DNA of 64,000 nucleotides from Candidatus Saccharimonadota bacterium (GCA_905372275.1 CAJPON010000003.1:43602-107601); one strand, 5' to 3'; positions 36,839 to 45,906 are shown, counted from the first letter of the stretch. The notes: a model not told the origin generated them from the letters alone. Program-made: numbers and translations.

Positions 36839-37570
36839 TTATTCCTTCCCATTCATTTTAGTGAAACATGCTTCTATATTCTGATTACCACCCGCTTGAT
36901 AGCCGCCGTAGTATTGACATACATAGCTACTGTTGGCCATTTTGGAATTTATAACATATCTAACGCTATAGTTAAGACTATTTTTTGAACGTGCATAATC
37001 TATAATTTTATTAAGCTGTTTTTTATCTTTATCCGTTACCTGCTCGCCTGAGAACAACACAACTACGCCATATGTAACATCATTTCCATTAGCCGATACC
37101 ACAGAGTCCAAAGGCAGCGCTCCTCTTAGCCCGTCTCTCAGTCTACGCTCCAATCCGATGTCTATATACTGTCTTACAGGATGTATGCTGCTATTATTCA
37201 GATATGCCCTCAATTTAGGCTCCTCGTAAGCATTCCATACTACATTTAAATACGTGTCATGATACACACCTGGAGGGTCTTCCCATACCCTAAATTTCCT
37301 TGATTGATTGGCTTCCTCATAAGCATCAGCTGTCAAATCACCTTCTACACCCAGACCACTGCCTTCTTTTCTGAGATTCTTTAATATAAACTCTTTCCCA
37401 TACTTGTCTTTAAGATACTTATTCATCTTCACCTGTTTCATTACACCAGAAACCATGATGGTACATGCGGCAACAAAAAGAAGAATAACTATGACCACGC
37501 CAGCATACACTATCAATCTATGCTTTTTATTTCTCGTAATCCATTTGACACTTCTGCTGTTAGCAGTCAC
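36839..37570 (-). CDS. Membrane-anchored paralogue (putative orphan immunity protein)
   Basis: 243 residues from GTG 37570 (GGAGG site present). One helix at about residues 20-42, then an outer domain. Related to the 240-residue protein at 35738-36460: LKDKYGKEFIL, GVEGDLTADAYEEA, RGALPLDSVVSANGNDVTYG, and a C-terminal Cys pair. It precedes a truncated lipase gene by 5 bases, repeating the module order. It stays open although its lipase is broken, as expected for a retained immunity gene. Family not recognised. Confidence 0.72.
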   Translation of the reverse strand: MTANSRSVKWITRNKKHRLIVYAGVVIVILLFVAACTIMVSGVMKQVKMNKYLKDKYGKEFILKNLRKEGSGLGVEGDLTADAYEEANQSRKFRVWEDPPGVYHDTYLNVVWNAYEEPKLRAYLNNSSIHPVRQYIDIGLERRLRDGLRGALPLDSVVSANGNDVTYGVVVLFSGEQVTDKDKKQLNKIIDYARSKNSLNYSVRYVINSKMANSSYVCQYYGGYQAGGNQNIEACFTKMNGKE

Positions 37571-37620
37571 GAGTCCTCCATTTGTGTTAGCTAATTAACT
37601 TTTATTCTAAATTAAACTTA

Positions 37621-37800
37621 AGCTACATACAAGTGGCAAATTAGTTTACTTGTAGAGCTCTTGAAACTAACCGCTATCTCGCCAGAAAGAAATGGAAAGG
37701 CGACAGCGCGGAGGCTGGAGGGGGTAGAGATAAAATCGAGGAGTTTCCAGGAGCAAAGAGGATGAGAAAAACCTTTGAGGGCGGAGAGCTGAAGACCTGA
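37621..37800 (-). pseudogene. Degraded third copy of the lipase N-terminal segment
   Basis: Minus-strand translation gives CSWKLLDFISTPSSLRAVAF and SGEIAVSF, aligned with lipase residues about 58-90 (RSWKYLDSVSTSSGFRAAAF, TGEIVFSFK). No start or Shine-Dalgarno is kept and the rest of the gene is gone. It shows that the same module existed a third time. The remaining bases of 37571-37812 hold nothing else I can recognise. Confidence 0.75.
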
Positions 37801-37812
37801 TAGACCAAAATC

Positions 37813-38274
37813 TCAGAAGCTATTCAGCTGATTAATAGATCCGACCACTGAGCTAATACCCCATACTGCCCCATTCATGTAAACTATTTCTTGGTAGGTC
37901 TCAGAGTCTCCTAGGTTATACCCACAACGCTGTAGTTCATATTCACCTCTATATATCTTTCTACTGCATAGGTCTGGTTTGCCGATAGACCTCTCTACTA
38001 TGTCTCTAGCTGTGCCAATCTTGACATCTTTCATATTCTGATAAAATTCGTCCTTAGTTGACCATGGTCTGTTATTGATCTTGGAGTGGGTCTCATGATA
38101 AAACTCATCCTTAGTACTGTCAACATCGGAGCTAGTATTAAGCCGAGGGGCGTGCTGCTGTAGGTATAGAATTGTTGCAGCTCCAACGGCAAAACATATG
38201 ACCACGCAAACTAGTGCGATTGCCACGGGCTTTATCAACTTTTTGTCTTTGGAAAGACGGCCGTTGCTTGTCAT
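37813..38274 (-). CDS. Membrane-anchored protein with BamE/SmpA-like segment
   Basis: 153 residues: cytoplasmic basic start, one helix (about 18-40), then a soluble outer part. The heptad STKDEFY occurs twice (about residues 53-59 and 72-78), a short internal duplication. The segment DVKIGTARDIVERSIGKPDLCSRKIY looks like the BamE/SmpA fold motif (IxxGxxxxxVxxxxGxP). It is the first gene of the toxin cluster and precedes a degraded lipase fragment, where the 240/243-residue proteins stand in the other modules. Possibly an unrelated immunity protein. Function unknown. Confidence 0.68.
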   Translation of the reverse strand: MTSNGRLSKDKKLIKPVAIALVCVVICFAVGAATILYLQQHAPRLNTSSDVDSTKDEFYHETHSKINNRPWSTKDEFYQNMKDVKIGTARDIVERSIGKPDLCSRKIYRGEYELQRCGYNLGDSETYQEIVYMNGAVWGISSVVGSINQLNSF

Positions 38275-38280
38275 AAGCTT

Positions 38281-38309
38281 ATTCTATTATTTTATACTAG
38301 ATGATTCAA
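38281..38309 (-). promoter_or_regulatory. Promoter of the lipase/immunity cluster
   Basis: On the minus strand TTGAAT (38304-38309) and TAGAAT (38281-38286) are 17 bases apart. The -10 box ends 6 bases before ATG 38274, so the first message is probably leaderless. Confidence 0.75.
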
Positions 38310-38496
38310 TATACTCGCATACCTGGGAATAGTTGGATTGGTCTGGGCTATAAAGACATCTAGAGCGCTCTTGGTATTTTCTAAATAGTGGGAATAATTC
38401 TTACGGATGGGATACAGAAAGCGTCACCAGTCTGGCAACCTTACAGCGATCGTATCAAATTACCACAAACACAAAAGATTAACCTATAATAAAGCC

Positions 38497-39708
38497 ATGA
38501 AATATAAAAATCGCCGCAACAACTTACATATCGGCGAGGCGTTTTACCTGGATGCCGAGAGTAAAGAAATAATCGCTTCTGGATACGGTCAATTTGATAC
38601 CACAACCTCCGAGCTAACTGCATCAATGACATTTCTGGCGTCTGGAAAATTTGACAAAGTACTGATTATTATCAAATCCAGAAACGACTATATCGCGCCG
38701 TTCGCCTTTTATAATAAAACCCTAATCCGAGGCGCGCCAGAAAATATCGCGTACAATATTCGTGCCTATTTGCACTGGCAATCGACTGAAGCGGATAGCT
38801 TAACTATGCCTCTGCGCAAATATTCGAGCGCTCATATCACCACGCTCGCTCAACACGCGCCAGACAACTTAGGTTTTCAATCGCACGCTGCTGGCATGTC
38901 CAGCCAGCTTATCAAACGCGCCGTCTCGACGAAGTTGGATTCTTCCATTCACTGCGGTGTACGCGCGTCAATTTTCGCCGGATACGCCACAAAAATTAAT
39001 TCCAGCCAAGTCCGTGATGAACCGCCCATCCAGCTCGAATCGCAGTTGCGATACAGCTTCACCTGCCAAAAATACTCTTTTTCGTTTAATAATTTAGGCA
39101 ACATCCTACTAGCTTTTCAGCTATATTGGATTAGCTTTTTCGACTCGATAGATTGCACAATTGATTCGATACGACTTGGCGATGATGTTTATTTATATTT
39201 AACCAATCCTCATTTATATGCCCTGTCAACCAGTTTGCCGTCCTATCGCTCAATCCCGTGCATCCAGTCACAGATGTACGCTGATAAGTTAGCTAAGATG
39301 GTTTACTTTTTTCTGAATCCTGGTCATCATAAAAAACTTGGTTCGTCGAGCAAAATTGGACTGGCGTTCTCACGGCTGATTGATTACCGCTTTCGTAACA
39401 GCTCCAACGCTGCACATATGAACATTACCAGCCTAATTTTCGCGTTACAAAGTTTCGCCGAAGCGGTTGCCGAACGTGAAATTCGCCGGCAAAATCGTAT
39501 CACCAAACAGCAGACTCTTCATGACATCCAAAAAGTTTTAGCAGCGATTAAATCAATTGGGCCTGAGTTAGCGGACGATGTCCGCGATTTTTATTTGCGC
39601 CCAGAAAAAGATATTTATAAGTTAATTGCTCGCCCGACATTTATGCAGTCACTGCAAATCGCCCTGGCTAAGTTTGATATTATATTGCCGACTACCAACC
39701 GATGTTAA
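38497..39708 (+). CDS. Unknown protein with possible HEPN C-terminal part, first frame
   Basis: 403 residues from ATG 38497, chosen because TATAAT ends 6 bases before it; an earlier in-frame ATG at 38407 lacks any site. The N-terminal half is beta-rich (GEAFYLDAESKEIIASGYG), the C-terminal half helical (ITSLIFALQSFAEAVAEREIRRQN). The layout resembles ApeA-type proteins with a C-terminal HEPN domain, but no catalytic motif lies in this frame. The TAA overlaps the ATG of the next frame by 7 bases. Lies opposite in direction to the toxin and exporter genes around it. Family not certain. Confidence 0.65.
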   Translation: MKYKNRRNNLHIGEAFYLDAESKEIIASGYGQFDTTTSELTASMTFLASGKFDKVLIIIKSRNDYIAPFAFYNKTLIRGAPENIAYNIRAYLHWQSTEADSLTMPLRKYSSAHITTLAQHAPDNLGFQSHAAGMSSQLIKRAVSTKLDSSIHCGVRASIFAGYATKINSSQVRDEPPIQLESQLRYSFTCQKYSFSFNNLGNILLAFQLYWISFFDSIDCTIDSIRLGDDVYLYLTNPHLYALSTSLPSYRSIPCIQSQMYADKLAKMVYFFLNPGHHKKLGSSSKIGLAFSRLIDYRFRNSSNAAHMNITSLIFALQSFAEAVAEREIRRQNRITKQQTLHDIQKVLAAIKSIGPELADDVRDFYLRPEKDIYKLIARPTFMQSLQIALAKFDIILPTTNRC

Positions 39709-39926
39709 AATCAATCGACAACGCCCGCCGGCAGATTGTTCACAGCGAAGGATACAGTGTTGAGTTTTTACTCAATCTACTAACTTATACCATCGTCCAG
39801 ATGGAGTCAGACAATAAGCTTTCGCGTCCAGGCGGCATCATCCGTAAAGATAGCGACGTTGATAAATTATATCAGCTACTGCGTCTCATGACGGTGCGTT
39901 ATTTTTATAGTACGTCAGAAATATAA
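39702..39926 (+). CDS. Short helical protein with RxxxxH motif, possible HEPN half
   Basis: 74 residues, begins inside the stop of the preceding gene (ATGTTAA overlap). IDNARRQIVHSEGYSVEFLL contains R-x4-H, the catalytic pattern of HEPN RNases, followed by helices. It may be the end of one protein split by a -1/+1 shift, or a translationally coupled partner. No own Shine-Dalgarno is seen. Confidence 0.55.
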   Translation: MLKSIDNARRQIVHSEGYSVEFLLNLLTYTIVQMESDNKLSRPGGIIRKDSDVDKLYQLLRLMTVRYFYSTSEI

Positions 39927-39963
39927 ATAAGTTGCGTTATACAGGCGCCCGCCAAATATTATT

Positions 39964-41304
39964 TCACCTCACCTTCAAACTCTCATCAGCCTTGGTCATC
40001 AGCGGGTCGAGGAAGAATTCAATGATGCGGCGCTGGCCGGTGGTGATTTCGGCGGAGACGCTCATGCCTGGCAGCAATTTGAGTTGATTTTGCTTGGAGC
40101 TTTTCTCGTCATTCAATTTAATTTTAGCTTTATAAATGAGACTTTTCTTGTCATCCTGAATAGCATCAGGGCTAATATTTTCAACCGTCCCCTCCAGGTA
40201 GCCATAACGCTGGAATGGATAAGTAGCGACTTTAACGACCACGCGCTGGCCAGGTTTAACAAAGCCGACATCTTGATTGTCCAGCGCCGCATCAACATAG
40301 AGCGGCACTTTTTCTGGCACAATTTGCGCCAGCTGCTGCCCAGCATTCACCACGCCGCCAATCGTTTTCACCGTCAGCGATAGTACCGTACCATCAACAG
40401 GCGCAGTGATGGTGGTTTGCGCTAAAATTTGTTTGGCTTTGACCAGATTATTCTCCAGTTCAATAATTCTTTTTTCCGACGCTATAATTTGATTATTAAA
40501 GGCGCTGTTGGTTTCGGCATTTTGGGTTTGCGATTGATTTTGCGCCTGAGTGAGCGCCGACTGCGATTGCAGCAGTTGCTGATTCTGACCAAGCACGGCA
40601 CTATCAGCGCTAGTGATTCGCTGATCAATATTGCTCAGTTCATTCTGCAGGCGCAGCTTATCGACAGGATTGGCGTTTGGTAATTGTCTTTCAATCTCGG
40701 CCTTGCGATTTTTAAGATTTTGCGCGTTGGTTTCCAGCTGGTTTTTCGCTTGCTGATTAAATTGTAATTGTTGCTGGTAGTTAGAAATCGTACCATTTAC
40801 AGCTTGCTGCCTGGTCGCAGAAAGTGCGGTTTGCGAGCCGGCAAATTGCCGCAACATAGCTTTAGTCTCATCTGGTAAATCTGCGTTGTTGATAATTTCA
40901 TCAGTGTTGCCGCCAACAGCTAGCCGCCGCAAAATATCGCGCTCGACTCGTGCCGTGTTCAGACTTTGATTGACAGTAGCAACATCTTTTTCGGCAGTGG
41001 TTTTATCAAGCGCCAGCAAAGTTTCGCCTTTTTTGACACGCTGACCTTCATGCACGTTAATGCTTGTCACCACGCCAGAGACTGCCGGCTGGATAACCTT
41101 GGTACTGCCTTCGGTGGAGATTTTACCGTTAGCTACTGCTACAATATCAATCCTGCCAAAATATGACCACGCCAATGCTACGACCAACAACAATGCAACT
41201 AGCCAAACCACCAACGCACCCAGCGGCGCGGCTGGCGTTTCAACAATTTCCTCCGCCGCTGGCAAAAATTCATACTGCAGTCGGTCGCGTTTTAGCCAGC
41301 TCAT
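39964..41304 (-). CDS. HlyD-family membrane fusion protein of a type I secretion system
   Basis: 446 residues. One N-terminal helix (about 28-48), a barrel-sandwich/lipoyl half (VVTSINVHEGQRVKKGETLL), a long coiled-coil hairpin rich in Gln, Asn and Ala (about 85-260), the second lipoyl half (TTITAPVDGTVLSLTVKTIGGVVNAGQQL) and a beta-barrel. The C-terminal GMSVSAEITTGQRRIIEFFLDPL is the HlyD/T1SS signature. Overlaps the ABC gene by 4 bases. In diderms it reaches TolC; no outer-membrane partner is seen here. Confidence 0.95.
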   Translation of the reverse strand: MSWLKRDRLQYEFLPAAEEIVETPAAPLGALVVWLVALLLVVALAWSYFGRIDIVAVANGKISTEGSTKVIQPAVSGVVTSINVHEGQRVKKGETLLALDKTTAEKDVATVNQSLNTARVERDILRRLAVGGNTDEIINNADLPDETKAMLRQFAGSQTALSATRQQAVNGTISNYQQQLQFNQQAKNQLETNAQNLKNRKAEIERQLPNANPVDKLRLQNELSNIDQRITSADSAVLGQNQQLLQSQSALTQAQNQSQTQNAETNSAFNNQIIASEKRIIELENNLVKAKQILAQTTITAPVDGTVLSLTVKTIGGVVNAGQQLAQIVPEKVPLYVDAALDNQDVGFVKPGQRVVVKVATYPFQRYGYLEGTVENISPDAIQDDKKSLIYKAKIKLNDEKSSKQNQLKLLPGMSVSAEITTGQRRIIEFFLDPLMTKADESLKVR

Positions 41305-43625
41305 GCTTCGTCTCCTGATTGTTGCTTATGCAGGTACGCGTACAAACCATTCTTTTTCAGCAGCACCGCCGGCGTACCATATTCAACCAATTGGCCGCGA
41401 TCGATCGCCATGATTTTATCGACCGACTTGAGTGTTGACAAACGATGCGCGATAATAATGACCGTTCGACCAGCCGTAATCTGCTTGAGATTTCGCTGAA
41501 TAATATTTTCCGACTCATAATCAAGCGCTGATGTTGCTTCGTCAAAAATGAGGATTTTAGGATTATGTAGCAGCGCCCGAGCGATAGCGATGCGCTGCTT
41601 TTGTCCGCCGCTCAGGCCCTCGCCTTTTTCGCCAACCATCGTATCGTAACTATTTGGCAATTCGGTGATAAACTCATGGGCGCCAGCAATTTTTGCCACC
41701 CTCACTATGTCATCCATGCTGCTACTCGGCACATGCACCGCGATATTATCACGCACGCTGGCATTAAACAAAAAGTTTTCTTGCAAGACCACGCCGATTT
41801 GCCGGCGCAACCAGCTCGGGTCAGTAGTGGCAATATCGACGCCATCAATCAAAATCTTGCCTGATTCTGGCACGTATAGCCGCTGCAATAATTTGGAAAT
41901 CGTACTTTTGCCCGAACCGCTGCGCCCAACCACGCCAACCACCGTGCCGGGGCGAATACCAAATGACACGTCACGGATAACTTCCGGACTGTCTGGCGCA
42001 TAACGAAAACGCACATGCTCGAACCGCACATCACCAGTGATGCTCGGCAAGCGCGATTTGCTCGGATCAAGCGTCGGTTCAGGCTTAGTGTTAAAAATAT
42101 CGCCCAACCGCTTCATCGAAATACCCGTTTGCTGAAAATCCTGCCACGATTGCACCAACCGCAGCACCGGCCCGCTCACCCGACCGCTCAGCATTCGAAA
42201 AGCAATCAGCCCGCCGATAGTCAAACTGCCCGCCATCACCATGTGCGCACCGACCCACAAAATAGCGATGTCAAAAATCTTTTGGATGAGCTGGCCAAGC
42301 GCGCCAGCATTGCCTGACAGTAAATTAGTTTTATAACTAGCGCGAACATAATTACTCAGCCGGCCCTCCCAATTTTTCTGCAGCTGCGGCTCCAGCGCAA
42401 ACGATTTGATAGTCTGCGCACCAGTGATCGACTCGACCAAATACGATTGGGATTCGGCGCCCGTATTAAACTTTTCATCCAAACGCTGGCGAAGCAGCGG
42501 CGTGATGATACCAGACAATATCGCAAACACCGGCAGACTGCCCAGCACCACCCACGTCAATGTTGTGCTATAAAACAACATGACAATGATATAAACAAAC
42601 ATAAAACTAATGTCGATCAGCGCCGTCATCGGCGTACCAGTCAAAAAAGACCGAATTCGCTCCAGCTCCAGCACCCGCGCCGTGGTATCGCCGACTCTCC
42701 GGGTTTCAAAATACCTTAGCGGCAAAGCAAATAAGTGCCGAAACAGCCGTGAACTCAAAATTACGTCAATCCGGCTAGTGGTGTGCGTGAAAATATAATT
42801 GCGAGCAATCCCCAGCATCCCTTCAAATAACGCGATAATTACCAGCCCGCCAACGATTACGTCAAGCGTCGATACGCTATGATGCGCGAGAGCCTTATCG
42901 ATAACAACCTGCGTCAGAATCGGCGTAAAAATTCCGATAATCTGCACCACCAGCGCCGCCAGCAAGACTTGCAGCAATGGCTTTTTATATTTGATAATCG
43001 TCGGAATAAACCACTTGAGGTTGAATTTTCTGTCCGCCTCTTTCCAAAAGCGTTGCGTAAACAATATCACGCGGCCAGTCCATTTGTCCTGAAAGTCCTC
43101 AGCCGACATCACCTGCGGCGGCCCGCCATTTGGCGGTAGAATGAGGAATTTACTGTTGATGTTTCTACCAGAACCTTTAATTTTGCGGCGACTGTCATTC
43201 TTAGTATCAGCAAGTTGCGCCGCCATACTATCCTCGGCAATTTGCGCCAACACCGCAAACTTTTCATCCTTCATACCAACGATCAGCGGTAGTGGCAATT
43301 TCGCTAATTGCTTAGAATTAACCGTAGCCGCCCGCGCCTTCAATTTGAGTGAGCTCGCAGCCCTTAGCATATCCGCTTCACTCATGCCCACACGCGGATC
43401 AATCGCTAACGCGTGAGCAATCTGCTCTGGGTCGGCAGGAATACCATGAAACTGAGCGATGGCCGTGAAACAATACAGACCAGGATCTAGCCTACCGCCA
43501 GACTTCTTATTTGCCAAATCATCATGTAATTTTTCACGATTCTTTGATGCAGATTTAACACTAGCACGCTTTTTAACCGGCGCTGCCTGGCTATCTTTAT
43601 CTAGTCTTTCTCGCTTACTAACCAC
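41301..43625 (-). CDS. Type I secretion ABC transporter with C39-like domain
   Basis: 774 residues from GTG 43625 (AGAGGAG site). Residues about 45-190 resemble a C39 peptidase-like domain but the catalytic CGxAC motif is not kept (LDPGLYCFTAIAQFHGI), as in HlyB-type chaperone-like domains; this agrees with an RTX substrate that is not cleaved. Six helices (about 215-500) and an ATPase follow: GRSGSGKST, LSGGQKQR, ILIFDEATSALD, IIAHRLSTL, all complete. A basic, Lys-rich start of about 40 residues is unusual. Likely exporter of the lipase at 32665-35712. Confidence 0.95.
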   Translation of the reverse strand: MVSKRERLDKDSQAAPVKKRASVKSASKNREKLHDDLANKKSGGRLDPGLYCFTAIAQFHGIPADPEQIAHALAIDPRVGMSEADMLRAASSLKLKARAATVNSKQLAKLPLPLIVGMKDEKFAVLAQIAEDSMAAQLADTKNDSRRKIKGSGRNINSKFLILPPNGGPPQVMSAEDFQDKWTGRVILFTQRFWKEADRKFNLKWFIPTIIKYKKPLLQVLLAALVVQIIGIFTPILTQVVIDKALAHHSVSTLDVIVGGLVIIALFEGMLGIARNYIFTHTTSRIDVILSSRLFRHLFALPLRYFETRRVGDTTARVLELERIRSFLTGTPMTALIDISFMFVYIIVMLFYSTTLTWVVLGSLPVFAILSGIITPLLRQRLDEKFNTGAESQSYLVESITGAQTIKSFALEPQLQKNWEGRLSNYVRASYKTNLLSGNAGALGQLIQKIFDIAILWVGAHMVMAGSLTIGGLIAFRMLSGRVSGPVLRLVQSWQDFQQTGISMKRLGDIFNTKPEPTLDPSKSRLPSITGDVRFEHVRFRYAPDSPEVIRDVSFGIRPGTVVGVVGRSGSGKSTISKLLQRLYVPESGKILIDGVDIATTDPSWLRRQIGVVLQENFLFNASVRDNIAVHVPSSSMDDIVRVAKIAGAHEFITELPNSYDTMVGEKGEGLSGGQKQRIAIARALLHNPKILIFDEATSALDYESENIIQRNLKQITAGRTVIIIAHRLSTLKSVDKIMAIDRGQLVEYGTPAVLLKKNGLYAYLHKQQSGDEA

Positions 43626-43630
43626 TCTCT

Positions 43631-43675
43631 CCTCTGATTATTGACTATATCAGAGGAAATTATCGACTCAAAGCT
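43631..43675 (-). promoter_or_regulatory. Type I secretion operon promoter with inverted repeat
   Basis: A perfect inverted repeat CCTCTGAT-N10-ATCAGAGG covers 43631-43656. On the minus strand TATAGT lies in the repeat, with TTTGAG 17 bases before it. The repeat also includes part of the Shine-Dalgarno sequence, so it could be an operator or an mRNA hairpin that hides the ribosome site. Confidence 0.6.
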
Positions 43676-43682
43676 TAAACAA

Positions 43683-44441
43683 TTACATCTCGCTCTTAGC
43701 AAAACATATCAAACCAGCCACAATGCACGGTATCCCAACACAAAGGAAGGCCAGCGACATAAAGTTAAACATGGCATTGCCGCCAAAACTACTGTCTGGG
43801 CCAACCATTATCTGCGATACCGCGAAAGCAATTGCGATAGCTATAGCTAATGGGATGCTAAAAAGGCCAAAACCAATTCGCTGCAGCCGCAAGCCGCGCT
43901 CTTGCTGTTTATGTTGTGTTTTTGACAACGAAGATGCTGGAAGAGGTTCCCAATATAACCGATCCGGAAGTCGTAGCAATCGCCACAAATATAACAAGCC
44001 AACAGCAGCCACAACAAACAACCCCAAAAGTACCCAAGGCGATGTAAGCAATTTCGCAATATAAACAATATCGTATGCATGCAATAATGCAGCAGCCGCT
44101 GCTAATGTATTAAAAATCACGGCAAATACAGGCAAAAGTAATATCACGCTCAGCGCAGTAATACGCTGACGGTAGCGATCCACGCGCCGGTATTGTTTCA
44201 AAATGACAATGCCTTCTACAAACAATAAAGCAATAAATGATAGATAAGCTACAAACAAAGGCGGCACAAAAAACAACGGAACAACAAGAAATGGGTTTGC
44301 TAGCAAACCAACCATCGCTGCGCCAAACAGCAACATGCCAACTGCTTGGCTAACTATGATGGCTTCATTTTTAACGTTTCGTTCTGGCAGATGCTTATTA
44401 GGCTTTTCGTGTTCAGCAGATGATACTTTTGAATTTGCCAT
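43683..44441 (-). CDS. Hypothetical multi-pass membrane protein
   Basis: 252 residues with about six to seven helices and a polar N-terminus (KVSSAEHEKPNKHLPERNVKN). A charged cytoplasmic loop of about 30 residues (PASSLSKTQHKQQERGLRLQR) splits the protein. No family recognised. It lies just upstream of the type I secretion genes and on the same strand; 55 bases separate them. Confidence 0.68.
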   Translation of the reverse strand: MANSKVSSAEHEKPNKHLPERNVKNEAIIVSQAVGMLLFGAAMVGLLANPFLVVPLFFVPPLFVAYLSFIALLFVEGIVILKQYRRVDRYRQRITALSVILLLPVFAVIFNTLAAAAALLHAYDIVYIAKLLTSPWVLLGLFVVAAVGLLYLWRLLRLPDRLYWEPLPASSLSKTQHKQQERGLRLQRIGFGLFSIPLAIAIAIAFAVSQIMVGPDSSFGGNAMFNFMSLAFLCVGIPCIVAGLICFAKSEM

Positions 44442-44477
44442 AGTTATTTTATTTTAGCATGTATTGTTAACCTTATG

Positions 44478-45200
44478 CTATTTATCAGCATCAAAGAACT
44501 GGCGCGCTCGTTCAGTCTTCGGGTGGTCCATTACTTGTTTAGGCGGACCGTCTTCAATGATGTCGCCTTTGTCAAGGAAAATCATCCGTGTGCCAACTTC
44601 ACGGGCAAAGCTCATTTCATGCGTGACAATCACCATGGTCATGCCCTGCTTAGCCAAATCGCGCATCACATCAAGCACCTCGCCAATCATTTCTGGGTCA
44701 AGCGCGCTAGTCGGCTCATCAAACAACATAACTTCTGGCTCCATAGCGAGCGCCCGAGCGATAGCCACTCGCTGCCGCTGGCCGCCCGACAGATGCTGCG
44801 GATATTCGTTGGCTTTGTTAGCTAAACCAACCTGCTCAAGTAGTTCTTTAGCTCGCCGATTCGCTTTACGATCCGATACTTTGCGTAGTTTCTTAGGCGC
44901 TAATTTGATATTATCTAGCACTGTCATATTAGGGAATAGATTAAATTGCTGAAACACCATACCGATACGCTGGCGGATTTTATTGATATTAACGTGCGGT
45001 TGAGTGATATCAACGTCATCAACAAAAACCGATCCGTAAGTGGGTTTTTCAAGTAAATTCAGACATCGCAGCAGCGTCGATTTACCCGAGCCGCTCGACC
45101 CGACAATCACTAATACTTCACCGTCCTCGATCGTCAAATCAATCCCGCGCAGCACATGGTTGGATCCAAAATATTTGCGCAGGTTACGCGTCCTGATCAT
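44478..45200 (-). CDS. Polar amino acid ABC transporter ATPase (GlnQ/HisP type)
   Basis: 240 residues. IRTRNLRKYFGSNHVLRGIDL, Walker A GSSGSGKST, QQFNLFPNMTVLDN, LSGGQRQR, Walker B VMLFDEPTSALDPE and VTHEMSFAREV are typical of GlnQ-like proteins. Overlaps the permease gene by 17 bases. The system imports a polar or charged amino acid; arginine would suit the deiminase operon but this is a guess. Confidence 0.96.
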   Translation of the reverse strand: MIRTRNLRKYFGSNHVLRGIDLTIEDGEVLVIVGSSGSGKSTLLRCLNLLEKPTYGSVFVDDVDITQPHVNINKIRQRIGMVFQQFNLFPNMTVLDNIKLAPKKLRKVSDRKANRRAKELLEQVGLANKANEYPQHLSGGQRQRVAIARALAMEPEVMLFDEPTSALDPEMIGEVLDVMRDLAKQGMTMVIVTHEMSFAREVGTRMIFLDKGDIIEDGPPKQVMDHPKTERARQFFDADK

Positions 45201-45906
45201 CAGCTTGCACTCCCTTCTCGAAACGCCGCATCACTTTCGTAAAGATAACCGTCAACGCTAAATACATAACCGCCGCCGCAAACAACGACTGGAATGCTGT
45301 CGCTGTCAACGAGCGGATATCGTCAGCGCCACGCATAATATCACCCAAGCCAATCCAGCCGACTACCGACGTTTCCTTAAGCATAGCAATGCACTCGCTA
45401 ATCAACGCTGGCAGCGAATTTTTCATCGCTTGCGGCAAAATCACATAGCGCATCGCCTGCGGATAGCTCAAACCTAGCGAACGCGCTGCTTCTAGCTGTC
45501 CATTATCAATACTCTCTATGCCGCCGCGAATGATTTCCGCCACATAAGCGCCACTATTGATACCAAAGGCGATTGCCGCCACGAAAATCTTCGGCATGAA
45601 ACGATACGATCCAAATACTACATAATACATAATAAGCAGCTGCACCAACAGTGGTGTACCACGAATGATTTCAACGTACAAACGTCCAAGACCAGCTACC
45701 GGATTCCACCTAGCCAAACGCTTCAGCTGCGGAAAGCGCCCTAGCCAACTAAACGGACGGATTTTTGACACCCGCATCAACGCGATAATTATGCCGATAA
45801 TTACGCCTAATGCCACCGATAACACTGTCAAAACCAATGTTACTTCTAGTCCGTGCCATAGATAAACCCAGCGCCCGTCACCAAAAATCACTTCGCCAAA
45901 ATTCAT
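45184..45906 (-). CDS. Polar amino acid ABC transporter permease
   Basis: 240 residues with five or so helices. The coupling segment EAARSLGLSYPQAMRYVILPQAMKNSLPAL is diagnostic for the GlnP/HisM family, and FGINSGAYVAEIIRGGIESI also matches. It overlaps the binding-protein gene by 4 bases. Confidence 0.95.
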   Translation of the reverse strand: MNFGEVIFGDGRWVYLWHGLEVTLVLTVLSVALGVIIGIIIALMRVSKIRPFSWLGRFPQLKRLARWNPVAGLGRLYVEIIRGTPLLVQLLIMYYVVFGSYRFMPKIFVAAIAFGINSGAYVAEIIRGGIESIDNGQLEAARSLGLSYPQAMRYVILPQAMKNSLPALISECIAMLKETSVVGWIGLGDIMRGADDIRSLTATAFQSLFAAAVMYLALTVIFTKVMRRFEKGVQADDQDA

